Notes: generated by a model not told the origin, from the letters alone. A DNA stretch of 64,000 nucleotides from Onchidella celtica (GCA_963931925.1 OZ007569.1:26762524-26826523), one strand, 5' to 3'; positions 39,801-54,800 are shown, counted from the first letter of the stretch. A program made the numbers and translations.

Positions 39801-42800
39801 GCCCTCCGGTGACATAACAATTTCTGTGTTTTTAAAAATAATTTGTCATTCTTCACTGGATCATTCAATACCATTTAGTACCCTGAAAAGCGGTGAGATT
39901 TTGGCATATTGGGCCTAGAACAGTTGTCTTTTAATGTCATGACATCTGGCGGAAAGGGTGACGAAGAAGCCCAGTTGTTTTTTGCAATCATGCACATTAT
40001 CCAGTTCCATTTTTGTATTAATCAGATGTAACAATTCATAGCCACGGTATCTGAGGGAAAAAAGTGATCAAGCTGAGTTTTGTTACGTGCCTTCAGATTT
40101 TCAAGGATACAGTTTTGCAGTGCATCTTTTCATCTATGAAACTTGTCAGATTATTCAGATTGAGGGTAGCTTTTTCAGTCCTCCATGATGTGTAGTATTT
40201 TATAGATTTTTTATGGCAGGCTTAAGCTAAATTAACAATTGCACTTCGCTGAATCCTCATACATGGACACCATACTGGCTGTAATTTATACCAGTGGATT
40301 TTAAAATAAATTATGGAAACTTGTAATTGAAATTTGTTACCTCTCTCTACAAAATAGCCCGATTGCCTGCGCAGTGACATCCTTGGCCTGTTAGAAGTGG
40401 AACCGCTGCACTTTCGTTGTCATGCAACTAGTGATGGAACACGCATGGAACGGATGGATGCAACGTCTACAACTGGTGGCTCAGCACCTGCTGCTGGCGC
40501 ATTCAATTCTGCTCCAGTCCATCTCGTTCCATTTCAGACATCTACGTTTGCTGAAGACACCATGTCACCTATACTGGGTGGAGATTTTTCCTCATACCTG
40601 GCTCAGTCAACAGCCCCTAAACTGGTAAACTCATCCTCATTCTAAACATAGCAGATTCCTTGGGAAGGTTTTTGGGATTGATTTAACCCTTTTTGTGTTT
40701 CTATTCTGGCTACTTGTGAAGGGTTCTAATGGCTGACTTCCTGGCTACGCAGCCGACCTGATTCGTTTACGTTTTTCAGCCCTGTGGCCCGCCGCCACTG
40801 CGTGCCTTCACTAAATTGGAAATTGTAGCCCCCATGTTGCATCTATGATAATGAATTTTGACATACTTAATGAGAAATGAATGAACTAAAAGGAGAACCT
40901 ATTTACAATGGAATGTCGAAATATTCTTCTTGGTTTTGTGAACGTGAAATGCTGAAGGGGGATGTGTGACACTACCACTGAGACAGGTCTATCGCATCCC
41001 ATCCCATTTGTTAGCCAAACGTACAACACTACCCACACAAAGGCACCACGCTAGTACATGCATGTACTATGTACTAAAGTGTGTGCCGATCAATAAATGA
41101 TGTAGGCTTAGAGGGAGGAACAGCCCTGTTGGTGGATGACCATGTATAATACAGTACATTACTTGTAGGCATAACCCGCGCTTTACGGTTCAGACTGGGT
41201 CAGTGGGCATCTGAAGATTACCTGGTGATATCATTTACTATTTATAGCTATTCATGCACAGTTCTCCCTCTCAAACTTGTATACAAAACTGGGGGACACT
41301 GGCCGGCCGGATACGACCAGGTTGAACACGTGGCGGCATCATAGACAAAGCTGGATTTGGCCAGGTTGAACAAATCGCGGGCCATATTTAAAGGCCGGGT
41401 TAAACACGAAAGGGTTAAAGAGAAAAGATTAAAATTCTGCAGCAGTGCTGCATTCTCTATCTGTGAGCCCAATTTTTATTCAAACACATTTTAAAAAATG
41501 ATTCTCATAACATGCACACCTCAAATGATGTTTATTTTAATAATGTATAGATGAAGTAATATAATTTTGTACTGATTTTCATCAATATACTGTCACAAAT
41601 TTTACTCACTTGTTCATTTGCATACAATTACAGCCCTTGATAGATGAATTCATCTTGAAGAAGAAGAGCCTCATCAACCAGTCTTCAAAAATGTATGGAG
41701 CCAAGATACTCCCCTATGGTCAGAGTTCCCAGCCCTCCCAACAACAGCAACAGCAGTCGTCCAAGCAAGATCAGCCATCACAACAACGGCAGCAACAAAA
41801 GCCCTCACCACAGAAACAGTTTGCTTTCCCACAGATCCAAGGCTTGCTGCAAGCACCACCACCACAAGTACTGGTCATTGAGCGGATGCACTCAGGTAAG
41901 TCAAAATGAAGCTGTTTTCTGTCATTCAGTGCAAAAGGTCATTGTACAAACTGCAATATCTTCCTCTCTTTGGAATAGATATTTCACTTTTTCAGTGTGC
42001 AAGTGGAGTGAAATTGGCGGTTGAAGGAAAAATTGCAATTCATGTCTCAGTTGTTTAAAATTATTTTAGATGTTACAGTATAAATGAAACATGCAGCTTC
42101 AAACATAAGGAAATGTGAATGTTGTAAAGTAGCTGAGTTCAAGTGGTGAGTTGAGATTTTGTTTTTGGTATGCAATGTACTGTGAAATCTGACATGAAAT
42201 TAAATTAGGGATTTCTCTCTTAAATTTATCATTTTCAGTGGAATAATTATCAGTGTTCATTTTTGTAAGACATTAAGACTTACATAGGATGCATATCTTT
42301 TATTGCATTCAAACTCCACATATTAATATGATAACCACCTTTGAATAAACCTCATTTCCAATTCCTCTTTTGTTCTCAAGGTGCAAGACGGTTTGTGACT
42401 CTAGATTTTGGCAAGCCCATTGTTTTGACCGATGTGATAATTCCCTCCAGTATGGACTTGGCATCTCTATCCATTGATGTGTGGGTGGAGGGAGAGGAGG
42501 TAGATGGGCAGAGGCTGGTTGTCGCATCTGATATTGGCCACAGAACATTAGTGATGAACAACATTATGCCAGCACCAGTATGCCGTTATCTGAAGGTAAT
42601 AGAAGTGGGTTAAATTGGAGCTTTTGCCACTCGAGAAACTCCTTGAATCTCCTAGAAATTTATTCTTTCCTAAAATCTACTAAAATCTTGTAATTTTTCC
42701 CTTTTTTCCTCCAGAAACTCTGAAAATTTCACATCAGCACTATTTCCACCCACCTCTCTCAAGAATACTAGCATTTTTTTTCGCATGGGAGAATTGATAA

Positions 42801-45800
42801 TTTTGCACCCGCACAATGAATTATGGAACTGAATAAAAATGTAAATGCTTGGCACTACAATGATCAGTAATATGTTTTCAAATCCTTCTGGATTTGTCTC
42901 TAAAATGTGGTAGCCATTTTTGTTTTTTTAGAGTAATGTGAGTCATGGATCATTCATTGCACCTCAGCAATGAATGAATTACTGGCAGAGGTAATCTTCA
43001 CAAAAAGGAGTGATTTCACCTTTTTGAAATAGACGAAGTAGCATGTTGCCCTAATTAATAATGATAGGAAAGTCAGCTGCAAATAAATAATAGTTTAAAT
43101 GGGTGAAAGCTCACTAGCTCCGGTCTCAGAAGTAAACAATAGTGTACTAAATTATTATTTTGCACAGATATTTTGTCAGATGATTAGGGTTACCACTGAA
43201 CACAACCTGGTATTTGCTCAAGTTTCTATTTGTCTCTTACAGATTACCACTGTGGGCAAATACAGTGGAGGAACAACCCGCTCTCGCATTCCTCTTGGCT
43301 CATTCTATGGACACACCTACATTCTTCCATGGGAGTGGCCCAGTACAAGCACAAGCTCCTCAAAAGGCCAACACTCAGCTGGCACTGCATCCACCAGTTC
43401 CACTAAAGACAGTGGCAAGAATAGCCTAGGTGTGGAAGAGGCGACACCATCATGTGAAATAAGTGCCCAGGCGTCATTACTGTCCCAGCTAGCATTGTTC
43501 CTTTCTCTACTTGAGGATTTGCAGTGCAGATTTAACTTGTCCAGAACACGTTTGGAATCTTTGTTGAAAGTGGTTGGAAGCACCCAGTTCCTCTCTTCAC
43601 ATGTTCAGTATCACCTGAAAAGAAACAGCTCTGGAAAACTTGGTGAGGAGGATGCCCAGATCATGCAGGTCAGTTGCCCATTTCTTTGTTTCTTTTGTTT
43701 TCTCTTTTGTTTCTTTCTTTCCTTCCCTCCTTCTTTAATACTTTGATTCATTTGTGGAATTAGTTCTTACAGACTTGAAAAAAGGGAGTATGAGAAAAGA
43801 AGTTTTCATGTTCATGAAATTCCTTCTGTTACCATTGCATTTTCATCACTGGTTGTGATATGAACATTTACCTAGAAAGGGTTTACCTGTGTCTGTCCAG
43901 CATTAGAATATTTTACTGTATCATGGCCCATTTTACATATACCATATCTTTCATTACAGTAATCTTCATGCACATGACTTTTTTTTTTTTTTTGCTATTT
44001 GTAGATCTGTATTCTTGCAGAAAATTGTAATCTTAATAAAGTCTTGAGGCAGATGTCACTAAGCAATCTTCGCATGGTTACATAAGTGGAAGTGGAGAAT
44101 GAGGAGTTATATCTCAGGCATTCAGGCAAAACAAAAATCTGTGTGTGTTTGCACTACAATTGGCCATAGTGACATGAAATATACATGATGTTATACATTT
44201 TTCAGGCTTACAATGAATGCTTGCAGTTGCAACTTCAGTTGAACTTGGCACAGCGTGCAATTCACAGACTTCAAACATCCTTGGGTATTTGTGTGGATGC
44301 TGTAGATGAATGTATTGATTCAGCAACTCTTTTGGCACAGGTAGATGGAGTTTTAAATGCTGGCTAACTTCTCAAAGCATTCTCAAAGATTTCATACTAC
44401 ATGTACTGGACCTTGTAGATAAGAGATCAGTGAGATTAGGTTTAAGGGGGGGAGGGGGTCCTGAGAGTGATTTTCTAAACACTTATAGAGAGGGCTTTTT
44501 CCTTGTGATATTTGGATTCAGCACATTCAAATTAGCAGGATACAAGTACGCAAGTCATCATGATGCACACGGCTGCCATGGTAATGCCGCCATTTTGAAT
44601 TTTTGGTTATGCTAATTAGCAATTTTCAAACTGCAAAGGCTCATCCAATTTCAAATGGATTTGTCTGATTTTTTCACCTCATATTATGAAGAGCAGTATC
44701 TCTGTAAATGTGCATCCTTTTTTCTTATATCTGTGGTGATTGATTTTTTAGAAATTTTTGAATTTGGTGCATTACAGAATCACAATTTTGTTCTGAATTT
44801 TGCTAAAAAATCAAGTGTCTTTCAAAGATCGCAGATGATATCCCAAAATTGAATGCATATTTCCATGCGTTGGGGTGTAAGTGTGCTTTATGCAAAATAT
44901 TATTTCAATCGGTTCATAATTAAAAATGTAGTTGATAAATGATTGACAAAAAATGACTTTTTGAGAAAATTGCAAATGAAACTTTACTAACATGAAACGG
45001 AAGCCCAAATGAAATTTTCAACGGTCGTACACTTTAGAGCATTCCAGACTGGTATGCTTGGCCACCTTCCTCAACTTCTTTCTCCTATCTGGCCTTTTCC
45101 CGGGGTGCTGCACGCATTTTCTTTCTCTTTTGCTCCTTTTGTTGGGCAACTAGCTGTAACGCACATGCAGCCGCTGGGTCATGTTTACATGAACCACGAA
45201 CTTTCACCTCAGCTCTAGCCAGTCAGAGCGCTCACAGCCGGGGCCGCTCATCTGCATAATTTATGCCAGCCAATGAACGCGACAGTTTGGGGTCATAGGT
45301 TAGAGCGATCACGCACAGTTGTACTACGAGCTCATGCAGCCCTGTAAGGGGGTTTGTTTCTTGATACTGATAGTTCATGTTAGGAAAGGTGAAGGCCTGC
45401 AACCTTGACACAAACGTGTGGCAGAGATGCAGACAAAGATATCGATACCAAACTTTCGCTTTTGTGTGAGCTTAGACCACTGTGGCGAGCTGTTGCATTC
45501 TGTCATTTTTTGGTCTTTTCGAGCTTATTTGAGGTCGTTTTTCATGACCCCCACTTCCCACATATGGTCATTTTGAATGAAAAAACGTGTCACAAGACAA
45601 TAAATGTGGTATATTTGTGATTTCAAATGGCTGAACTTTCTCAAGAACACAAAAACTAAAAATCGATACTTTGAAGCAAAAACTCGATTTCAGGACCCGC
45701 TCCCCCCCTTAAGATCTGTGATACCGATGTTGCATACCAGGGTAGAAATTGTTTCACTTATTGTTTTTTGTTTTGTTTTCCTGCTGTTACAGTAAACACA

Positions 45801-48800
45801 GTTGTTTTGTCTGTCATCTCAGTGACTGAACAGTTCATGCCCAATAATGAAAAGACTAGGGGGAAAAAAAGCAATATGAGACAAGCCGTTGGTGATATCT
45901 TAGAATGACAAGCAGAAATTCAAGTTCATTGGGCATGTAATTTCATAATACTCATTATTAAATGTGGCTAATTGATATTGATATTTTGCTTATCTGGCTG
46001 TAGAAAAACTTTAGCTGTGCAAGTTACATTCAGGATGAGAAAGGAATAGCCTTGTGTTTAATTTACAGGTTTATTATTTTCTAGATTTCATACAAAATTA
46101 TTTATCAAAACAAAGAAAATACTAATACTGAATATTTTTCAAAGTGCTATTCTTTCACATTGTCAAGAATTTTGCATGTAATTGTTTGATTTTTCATCGT
46201 AATACCTTTGTTATAATTATCCTATTCTTTGGTTTATATCTATTGCACCAGACCTCCACAGACAAGCTGCGTGGTATTTTAGAAAGTCTGTTGGACACTC
46301 TGCTGACGTCCACAGTGGGGAGTCCAGCTATCCCTCAACCTCCAGCATCACTATATGCAGCATTCACTCCCCACCATGCCCAGAGTCTCTTTCAGCATCT
46401 ATGTCTGCATGGCACTCAGCGTATACAAGTTTCGGCTGGTCTTCTATTGGTCAGAGTATGTGGTACCCAGCCATGGTGGGGACAGTTCCTGGGCAATATG
46501 CTCCATGACTTCTTCCACTCACAATACTCACAAGTTTTCCCACAAGACAGGTAAACTTAAATGTTAACTTGTGTCTGTTTCTAGGCTATTGTACCATGAA
46601 TATATTGTCCAGAACATTTGCTGTGGGAGGGAACTTTTTTAATGTGTGTTTGTGTGACTTCCTTGATCAGGCCAAATCTAAGAAACAGCAGTACTGTGAA
46701 ACAAAATGTAAGGCTGTCATTTTACCAACTTTTGAAAATGATCAAACCAATGGCTTTGTCAGGTTGCTGAGTTTTATTTACCATGGAGATTGGATCTCTA
46801 CTTTATACTTCCTTTTCTATGCAGGCCTGATAAAAATTACTTGCTTGTTTTGATTTGCAGGGTCTTTGTGTTGTTAAGTGCTCTGGGTCAGAAGTCTCTG
46901 AGTGGACCAAGTGCTCTTCACATTCTGGACAGCCTACTGGCCATGTTGACCTCAGTACTTCAGCCTCTGTTGGTGCCAGATAGAAATCATACTTTTCCAA
47001 GACAGGCTGCAAGTAAGATGATATATGCTTGTCTTAAGTTATGGTTGTTGTTTGTTTTTTTTTATGTAGAAAACTTCATTTTGTAAGTTAGGCTAGATTG
47101 TCTGATGTTTTTATAATTTACTTTGACAAAATTATAAGGCCATACATTAAATGTCTTGAAATGTTTTGGGATTTTTCTTAAAGTTATGAAATTTATGTTG
47201 GCATTCCTACATGTTGCCAATATCTAGATCAGTAATGCTTTTTTTGTTTCCTTGCGTCTCGGATAGATCACCTGGATCTGTCACTCATCAGTTGGGTATT
47301 GCTCTTCCTGTGTCGAAATATGGAAAGTCCATCCTCTGTGGTTGCAGCCAATAGTGATGATGCAGAAAAGGGTACCAAAAAGGACAAAGAAGGTAAATGA
47401 TGTTCATTTCTCACTCAGACATAAAATGAGACTGACTTTAAGTGTGCTGTTTTTCCTCATTTTCAATGTCTGAAGTAAAGAGGAGAAAAAAATAATAGGG
47501 ATTGGACTCCTCTTGAAATTTCCAGATGTGGATTTTTCTTCCCATAGTCACTGGTTTGTGTGTTGTCTTTCATGGGATAATGTCTGTATTACGATAAGCG
47601 ATGTCCCATCATATGAATAGTTCAGGAAATTTTTCTGTCTGCGGTTCCTGTCCTTAAATATGTAAATGAGAACCAGTAAGAATTATTGAACTAATTTTTT
47701 CTCAAGGGTTAGTAGTAATAAAATTTCATCTGGAATTATGATCGTAAGGACAGGCAACATTTGTGTTAGCATATATAAAAGGAAAGAGTTAAAGATACAT
47801 GTCAAGGATTGTTCTTTCACTTATTATATTTTAATTTTATGTTTTGGAAGAACCAATGATACTAATGTGTCTTATTCTATCAGTAGATATAAGACATATG
47901 TTGACTTCTGTTTTATTTTTCTGTCCTAGCCTGCTCTGTGAACAACAGATGGAGTTTCATTGAGAGCAAGCTGTCACCTTCTGCATCAGGTGGAGCACGG
48001 GGCAAATCACAGCGTATCTACAGGCGAGGCTTGCAGAGAAAAATGGCTCAGTACAGGCACAAATCTTATGAGATTGACAAGTTCAAGAAAATATATGGTG
48101 GCACAGACAAGAAAAATCAAGTCACTGCAAAGGTGAAAAGACTAGTCACAGGACTGCACCAAAATTGGAGTATTAAAGTTTTTGTGAACAAAATATTTGT
48201 GGTTGAATGAATAAGGGACAATGTGTGATATTGATGACGGGAATGAAGTCTTAACCCTCGTCCCAGGTTGAATGAACTTGTTCACGCAACGCCTTGTGCG
48301 GGGATAGCCAGTGGCCAGTCAGCCGATTGTTCGCACGTTGCCTATAACCTTGGCGGCCGGGTCAATCAGGTTTTTTTTAATACATGTGTATTATGTTTAC
48401 TTTAGGGCCCAATAACAAGAATAATGGTGGATAAATCATAAGTGACCCCTATGATATTTGTGATGAGATGCAATAAGTTTTATTGTTAAATAGAAGGCCC
48501 GTAATCAAGAATTTTCTGCATTTTCATGCCATTTAACACAAGTTTAATCCTTTTCCCAAGAGCTCCACGCCTTTTTTCTTTCCCCTAAGTCAGGCCATTC
48601 AGGTAGACAAAAAATTGTAATTTTTTTAACCCAGGCACTAACTATGTGTATCAATTCATTGCCATCTCCCAACTCCACTATGTGAAGGTTAGCACACCTT
48701 TAGCAAGAGATATGATTTCCAGCTTGAAGAGCTGTACTGAAAAGCCCTTTAATCAAAGCAGCACAATATCTCTCTAATTACCACTTCAAATAAAGACAAT

Positions 48801-51800
48801 GACCAACAACAAAGTTGTTCACTTAAGCAAATCAGTTTCTTGATAGCTACTATTTTAAGTCATACTGCACTCTCTACTTACGGGATACATCCAGTAAATC
48901 AGTCACATCAGATGTTCACTAAGTATCTGTTATTGAATCATAGGTGGTCTTACAGTAAGAAAATATTGTGTAAAGTAGTTAAAAATTTTTTTCTTTGATA
49001 ATTCTAATTGCATTTGTTGTAATTATGAATTGAATGAATGGCCCATTCTAGTTAAAAACAGACAAAGTAGAGATTAAATAACTAACTGTTACTGTGCCCA
49101 CAATTCCCAGATGTTCCTGAAAGGTATGGCAGACCAGCACAGAGGTGGAGCTGATTCCTCAGACAGTAGAGATGATGATATGGAAACTGACCAGCCAGTG
49201 GTGCTGTCCAGAGACAGATGCCTGGGTGTAGTGAGAGGGTTGATGTCCCTTCTTCTTAGTATGGACTTCACCTGTCATGTAGATTTGTTCTTGGTGGCAT
49301 GCAAGGTGGAGTATCCAGTGTTTTATATTCTTGTTCTCTCATGCTAAAGATCCCATACCCACAGGCTTTATTTATCTCTGCCCAGCTGTTTCTTGGATAA
49401 TAAGAAAAGAATCAAGCGGAAAAAAATTCAAGACACGACTTTAGTAGAAGGGGGCTCTCAGGTCTGTCTGGCAAATTAGTCCATCGGATGAAAGTTTGGT
49501 TGTTTTTTTTTCCAGCTCTGCTTTGGTTTTTTTTATCATATTGGGCACAAGACTGTTGGAACAAATTTATTAGATTTGTATCCATTAGTGTTAGATGGCA
49601 AATACAAGCTTTGGTGTTCATTTAGAGATCAGCAACTGAAATTGAAACTTAAACTCTGTAAGAACATCTGATGTTAGATAGTGGAAGACAGTACCTTGAG
49701 ACTTGATCCTTCCTCAGGTGTTAAAAAGCAGGGTCGCATGAATGATTTCATCACCATCATTGACTTATATTTCTGCCCAAATAATGATCCTTGAATCACA
49801 GTAGTGTTATGAATGCTACTGATATAAGTGCTGGCACAATCTTTTAATTTACCCATTGCAATAAAATAAATTGAAATGTTTTTTTTGGTCCATGTAATTC
49901 AAATCAGGTGCTGGCTAAGATTTGTGTGGCATGCAGACCATCCATCACACTGGCTGAAGCTATGACACAAGAACAGTTGGAACAGTTAGTGCTGCTGGTA
50001 GTGGACACAGAGTTCAATCATGACAATCTGACTTGGGGTGGACCATGGGCAAGTCATGCTATCACATGTCTCCTGCAGGACATTCTAGAAGGTAGGTCCT
50101 CCTCCATGGGATTAACTGATGAAGTTCATTGTGTTACACTCGGAGATCTGTAGGCAATATTTTGTTATTACGATATGTTGTGATGTGATGTCGGACATGA
50201 GAGCCTGGATGGCTTTGTCCTTGAACAAATGTCGAGATTGTAATGTATATTTTATGTTCTTTGTATTGTAACTTTTTTTATATACATAAATCCATTAAAA
50301 GTGGGGCTTTCGGTACTCGATCATGCCCAGGTGCTGTAAACTGGTGATTGCAGGGCTCCCACTGTTCCGCAGAAATCCGCGCGGTGGAAGAGATCAGCAG
50401 TAATTTTTCCGATGTCCATTTATTACTATTATTTAAGTATTTTATTGTGTATTTCTGTATGTAGGTGTAATGTATGGTCCATTATATCAAATTTATGCAC
50501 AGAATATGGTCAATCCTTTAAAATTTACGCTCTGCATAGGCGCCGCGCATAGATTGCAGATGTTTTTTTTCTCATATTGTGGCCCCCAGATATGGAACTC
50601 ATTGCCTCTTTCTCTCAGAGAAATTGAGAACCCCAATACATTTAAGAAACATCTTAAGAGCCATTTTTTCACTCCATAGAATCCAGATTGCTTGTAAAAT
50701 ATATTATGTGTATGTGTGTGTGTGTATGTGTCTTTAAATATTATTTGTAGTAAATAAGTTCTGTAAAGCGCTTAGAGCCTGTCAAACAGGGTTAGGCGCT
50801 ATATAAATGCCATTTATTATTATTATTATTATTGGCAATTGGTTTTCATAGTGTTCAAGAACTTGCTGTGGTGCAGTGATTTTTTCAAATTTGTGTGTGA
50901 TGTGTGTACATACAATGTTCATGAAGAACTGGATAAAACACTGAGAATTAGCATATCATATATATTCTTGTCACTGTAATCACTGCCATATGAACACGGC
51001 CCGTGTAGAATGACTATCTTTTCTGTCCAATCAGGTGAGAAAACCTGTCCTGCAACTCCTGAGGACTCTGAGGCCGACATATCAGATGTTGATGAATCAC
51101 TCTCGTATTCACACTGGTTAGAGCGGGAAGGGCCACTTTTATGGACAGAGCAACAGAGGGGCCTCAAGAAAGTGAGAGTCATACAAGTTGACCATGTGAA
51201 GACAATTTTGAAAGGCAAACCAGAGTTTACTGAGTTTGTGAAGAAAGGTATGTGAAACATGAGAAGACTAAATGGCAGTGCAAATTTTCAATATTGTATC
51301 TTGAATAATTTTGAGTATAGAAATAGAAATAACTGAAGATAGAAGCCACAATAGCAGGCACTAATGATGCAGAATTTTGTTCAGTCTGTGATGACTACAT
51401 GAGTACCTCACGGCCGTTCAGTTTCACTATCCTAGCGGCGCACTTAGTTTGACCCCCGTCACCCCGGTCGGCTGACCGCCAGAGGTCATAAATTTTGCTT
51501 GACAAGCGGGCCCCGCTTAGAAATCTCGGCGATATCGCTGTGAGGCGAGTCAGGTAGAATTTCGACAATTTAGCTTGAATTTACAACTGTGCACAAACTT
51601 TAAATTATACACTGACTTGGGTGGGCAAGGTATCAAATTAAAGCTGAGACTCTCATGTATAACCCGCACACATTACTTTGCCTCTATCCCCGCATATGTG
51701 AACCTAACAGCCTTCTTTCTCACACTCATTGGAAATGTATTTGTGAATCGACTTTTTAATTTAAAAGTGAATTTTTTAAAAGTTTGAACTATAAATTTGT

Positions 51801-54800
51801 TTTATTCTTCCTTCATCTGTTGCAAGAACCAGTTAGGAATGATTATGTGCAAAAATTAATTCGTTCTATTTAAACACTTGTGGATTAGAGACATTTTTGT
51901 TACTGCTTCTTGTGTGTGCGCAGTGCTGTACTGCATTCTTGTGTCCGGTTTTGCATTGGCTTTTAAAACGTAGCCCAGAAATCTTTACTTCTTGTAAATG
52001 GAACACTCTTACGAACTGCATGTAGAGTGTCTCAACAAACTTTGCCGGACATGTGGGGAGAGAAGCCAAAAAGCAAAGAAGGCTAACCAGAGACGATTTG
52101 TGTGTAAAAATTTCAAAAAAGATATATTGCTTTACTACCGCTTGTCTAAGGCTGTCTCGTCTTTTCAGAGACTGAAGCAGATAGATGTAGGTATCGAAAT
52201 GAGGTTGATGCGTGTGCAGAAGAACTTCAAAATATGACAATAACCCCGTTAGTTGAAAGAACCGGCCCTGTCACTGGCAATCTTGATAAGATATTGGAAA
52301 GCTACGGCATTGTTCCTCAGGCGTATCATAGTCGTTCATTGATAGGAAACCATTGTAATCAGTATTTGAAGCATGCAGTTCACACTAGTCTTACCAAACA
52401 CATCTGTACATACATAAGAAACCTTACATCAGATCAACACATAGTAGGCGCAGCTGAGGCAATAGCACATAAGTTTGATTCACTCAACAGTAGCTATGCT
52501 CAAGTTCACAAACTCATCTCCCACACAGACAAAATCGATCCATCAGAGTATGACGCAATAGAAACAAAAATCGCAACATATTTAAAACTGTACAGACGAT
52601 TTTTTCCCAACACAGTCACACCAAAACAGCACATGTTAAAACACCACTGTCTGCCGTTTATTAGAACATATGGATTTGGCCTTGGTTTGCTGGGTGAACA
52701 AGGTGGTGAACTCATTCACTCCAGTTTAGCGAAGATAGAGAGAAGAACAGTTGGAATTAAAGGAAAGGGAAAGCAGCTAAAAGCCACCGTCGAAGCACAC
52801 CGCCTGCAGAATGCCTCTGCACTGAGAACGCTCATTCCCGAAACAAGGAAGAGAAAGAAGATGAAGGAATAGACAAATTATATAGACCTAGCCTGTAAAT
52901 AGTCCATTGGAAACTATTTTGTGTACAAAATGTGTATGTGTGTATGTATTAAGAGCAAGTGCCTCACAGTTTCGTGAGATAGATTCATTAAGTAAATATC
53001 GATAATTCGGCTATAAATGCCGTATTTCTGAATAGAACGAAAAAAATGAAACTGTTCCTGAAAGCTTACGATGTTTTTGTTACATGACACCAAACATTTC
53101 AAAGATCAGTTGTTCAGATTTTTAAATATCATTTTTTAAAAACTTGGTATACACTTGAAAATATGTCGGAAAATATACAAAATCTTTGCTTTCTCTGCAT
53201 GTGCTTGTATGCTATTCACCTCATTAATAATTAGATTAATTAATTGATTAATGTTCAAAGTTTGTTCTGTCTGTTGGGATAATTTTTTTACTTGATTCTG
53301 TGTGTTAAATGTCGATATTGTCCCTGTTTCGTTGCATGAAAATAACTAACACACTATCGGCGGCCTACTGAGCCAAGGTCAAAGTGACCGCATATCTTTA
53401 ACGGTGCGTGACCAGGCTGACCGGGTCAGCAGCGGGTGGAAACTAAGTGCGCCGCTGTGGAACAGCCGTGATCTTTTTGACTTTGCACTGACAGTGGTAG
53501 CAGATTTACCAGCCCTCCTGGATCAGATAGGAATTTCAAATTTTCTAATCCTTTCAATCAGATAATGAAATTGATCCAAATTTGCTTATTGATTCACATT
53601 TAACAAGTTTTATGTCCTATGTCCATGGTACTGGAAAAGGTCATTGTTTGGCTGATGTTTATTAAAAAAGTTGGCATAGTTTGGCCAAACCAGAAGAAAG
53701 TGTAATGCTGTTCAGGCAGTGGTTTATGGCCATATCGTGAGAAAGGGGAATGACCTGTTTCCATTTTGAACAACTGCATATAGGTTTCAGTGAAGTATTT
53801 TAGTTAGTGCTCAGTTTTAATTTCTGATTGATTAAAGAAATAACATTCTTTTACACAGCTTTGGAGAGCGAAATACTTGCAACCTACCGGGCCAAACAAT
53901 GCCCTATTCTTGAATGTAAAAACCAGCTGTGGCAGGGTATTATGCCTTTTTATGATATGCGCAAAAAATTTGGCATTCTTTGAAGATGCTGGGCAGACAA
54001 AGGATTTTGTTACCAGATGTTGGTCTTTAGAGATTTACAAGTTGTCAGTGTGGAAAAATTTTAATTTATCACACTGAGACCATTAGATGCATAACTGTTG
54101 GAGTTTCAGCGCCATGCATTTCATTTCAGATAATTAATGTAATCAGTGCCATTGATCCATGTGAGCACTCAGGTTTATGGTTTCTGGTCGCAGAGATTTT
54201 ATTTTTGTCTGGAGATGCGGATAACTTGTTGCCACTTTTTCCCCCTCCTCAGATTTCTTGGATGGCAACTTTTGCCTTGAAGAGAAAGAGGATGCTGTGG
54301 CTTTGGTATCTTTCTTGCTGAACAAGACTGATAAAGACAAGGGTAGATGGAATCGCCTGTTGGAAGCTGTCATGAAGAATCAGTGCAAGAGTGCAGACCC
54401 TTTCAGTCCACCTTCACCTCCACTTCCACCAGAATTTCCTGATTTCATCATGGAAGTTACTGGTAGTCCAGATGTGACCACTTTTACCTTTGAAAAAGTT
54501 CTGGATGATCACTTCCAAGTCATTGAGTCACAGCTTCCCAGTGTGGGGCATGAAGTTATTAACCCTTCAGCTGATGTCCTCAAAATTGCCCATCCAAGGT
54601 GAATGAACATGAATCTATTTTTTGACAGAAATCTTAATCCTTAGTTAAGCCAGCCGAGGTAGAGACATGAAGGCAATTATTTTCAACACCAGACATGCAA
54701 CTAATGCTTGTATTTGAACAGTTTTTGTGTGCTGTGTGCAAATTGAAATTACAAAGCAGTTTATGTTTTTGTGAAATATGGAGTGTGCGACATGTTATTG

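Larger units (their letters stand above)
51409..53470. mobile_element. CACGG-ended DNA transposon, copy 2 (2.06 kb), with coding remnant
   Basis: The left end CACGGCCGTTC and right end GAACAGCCGTG are inverted repeats. Matching AGCGGCGCACTTAGTTT / AAACTAAGTGCGCCGCT words lie 15-40 bp further in. Flanks are ACCT and ATCT, a possible 4-bp duplication with one change. The termini are those of 12771-15693. The interior encodes two transposase-like frames (51998-52237 and 52168-52872). Confidence 0.75.

Noticed and set aside
51409-53470. Assigning the CACGG element to the RAG-like/Transib group
   Set aside because: The CACGG start is tempting, but the flanks do not show a 5-bp duplication and the catalytic Asp region is missing, so the claim is not supported.
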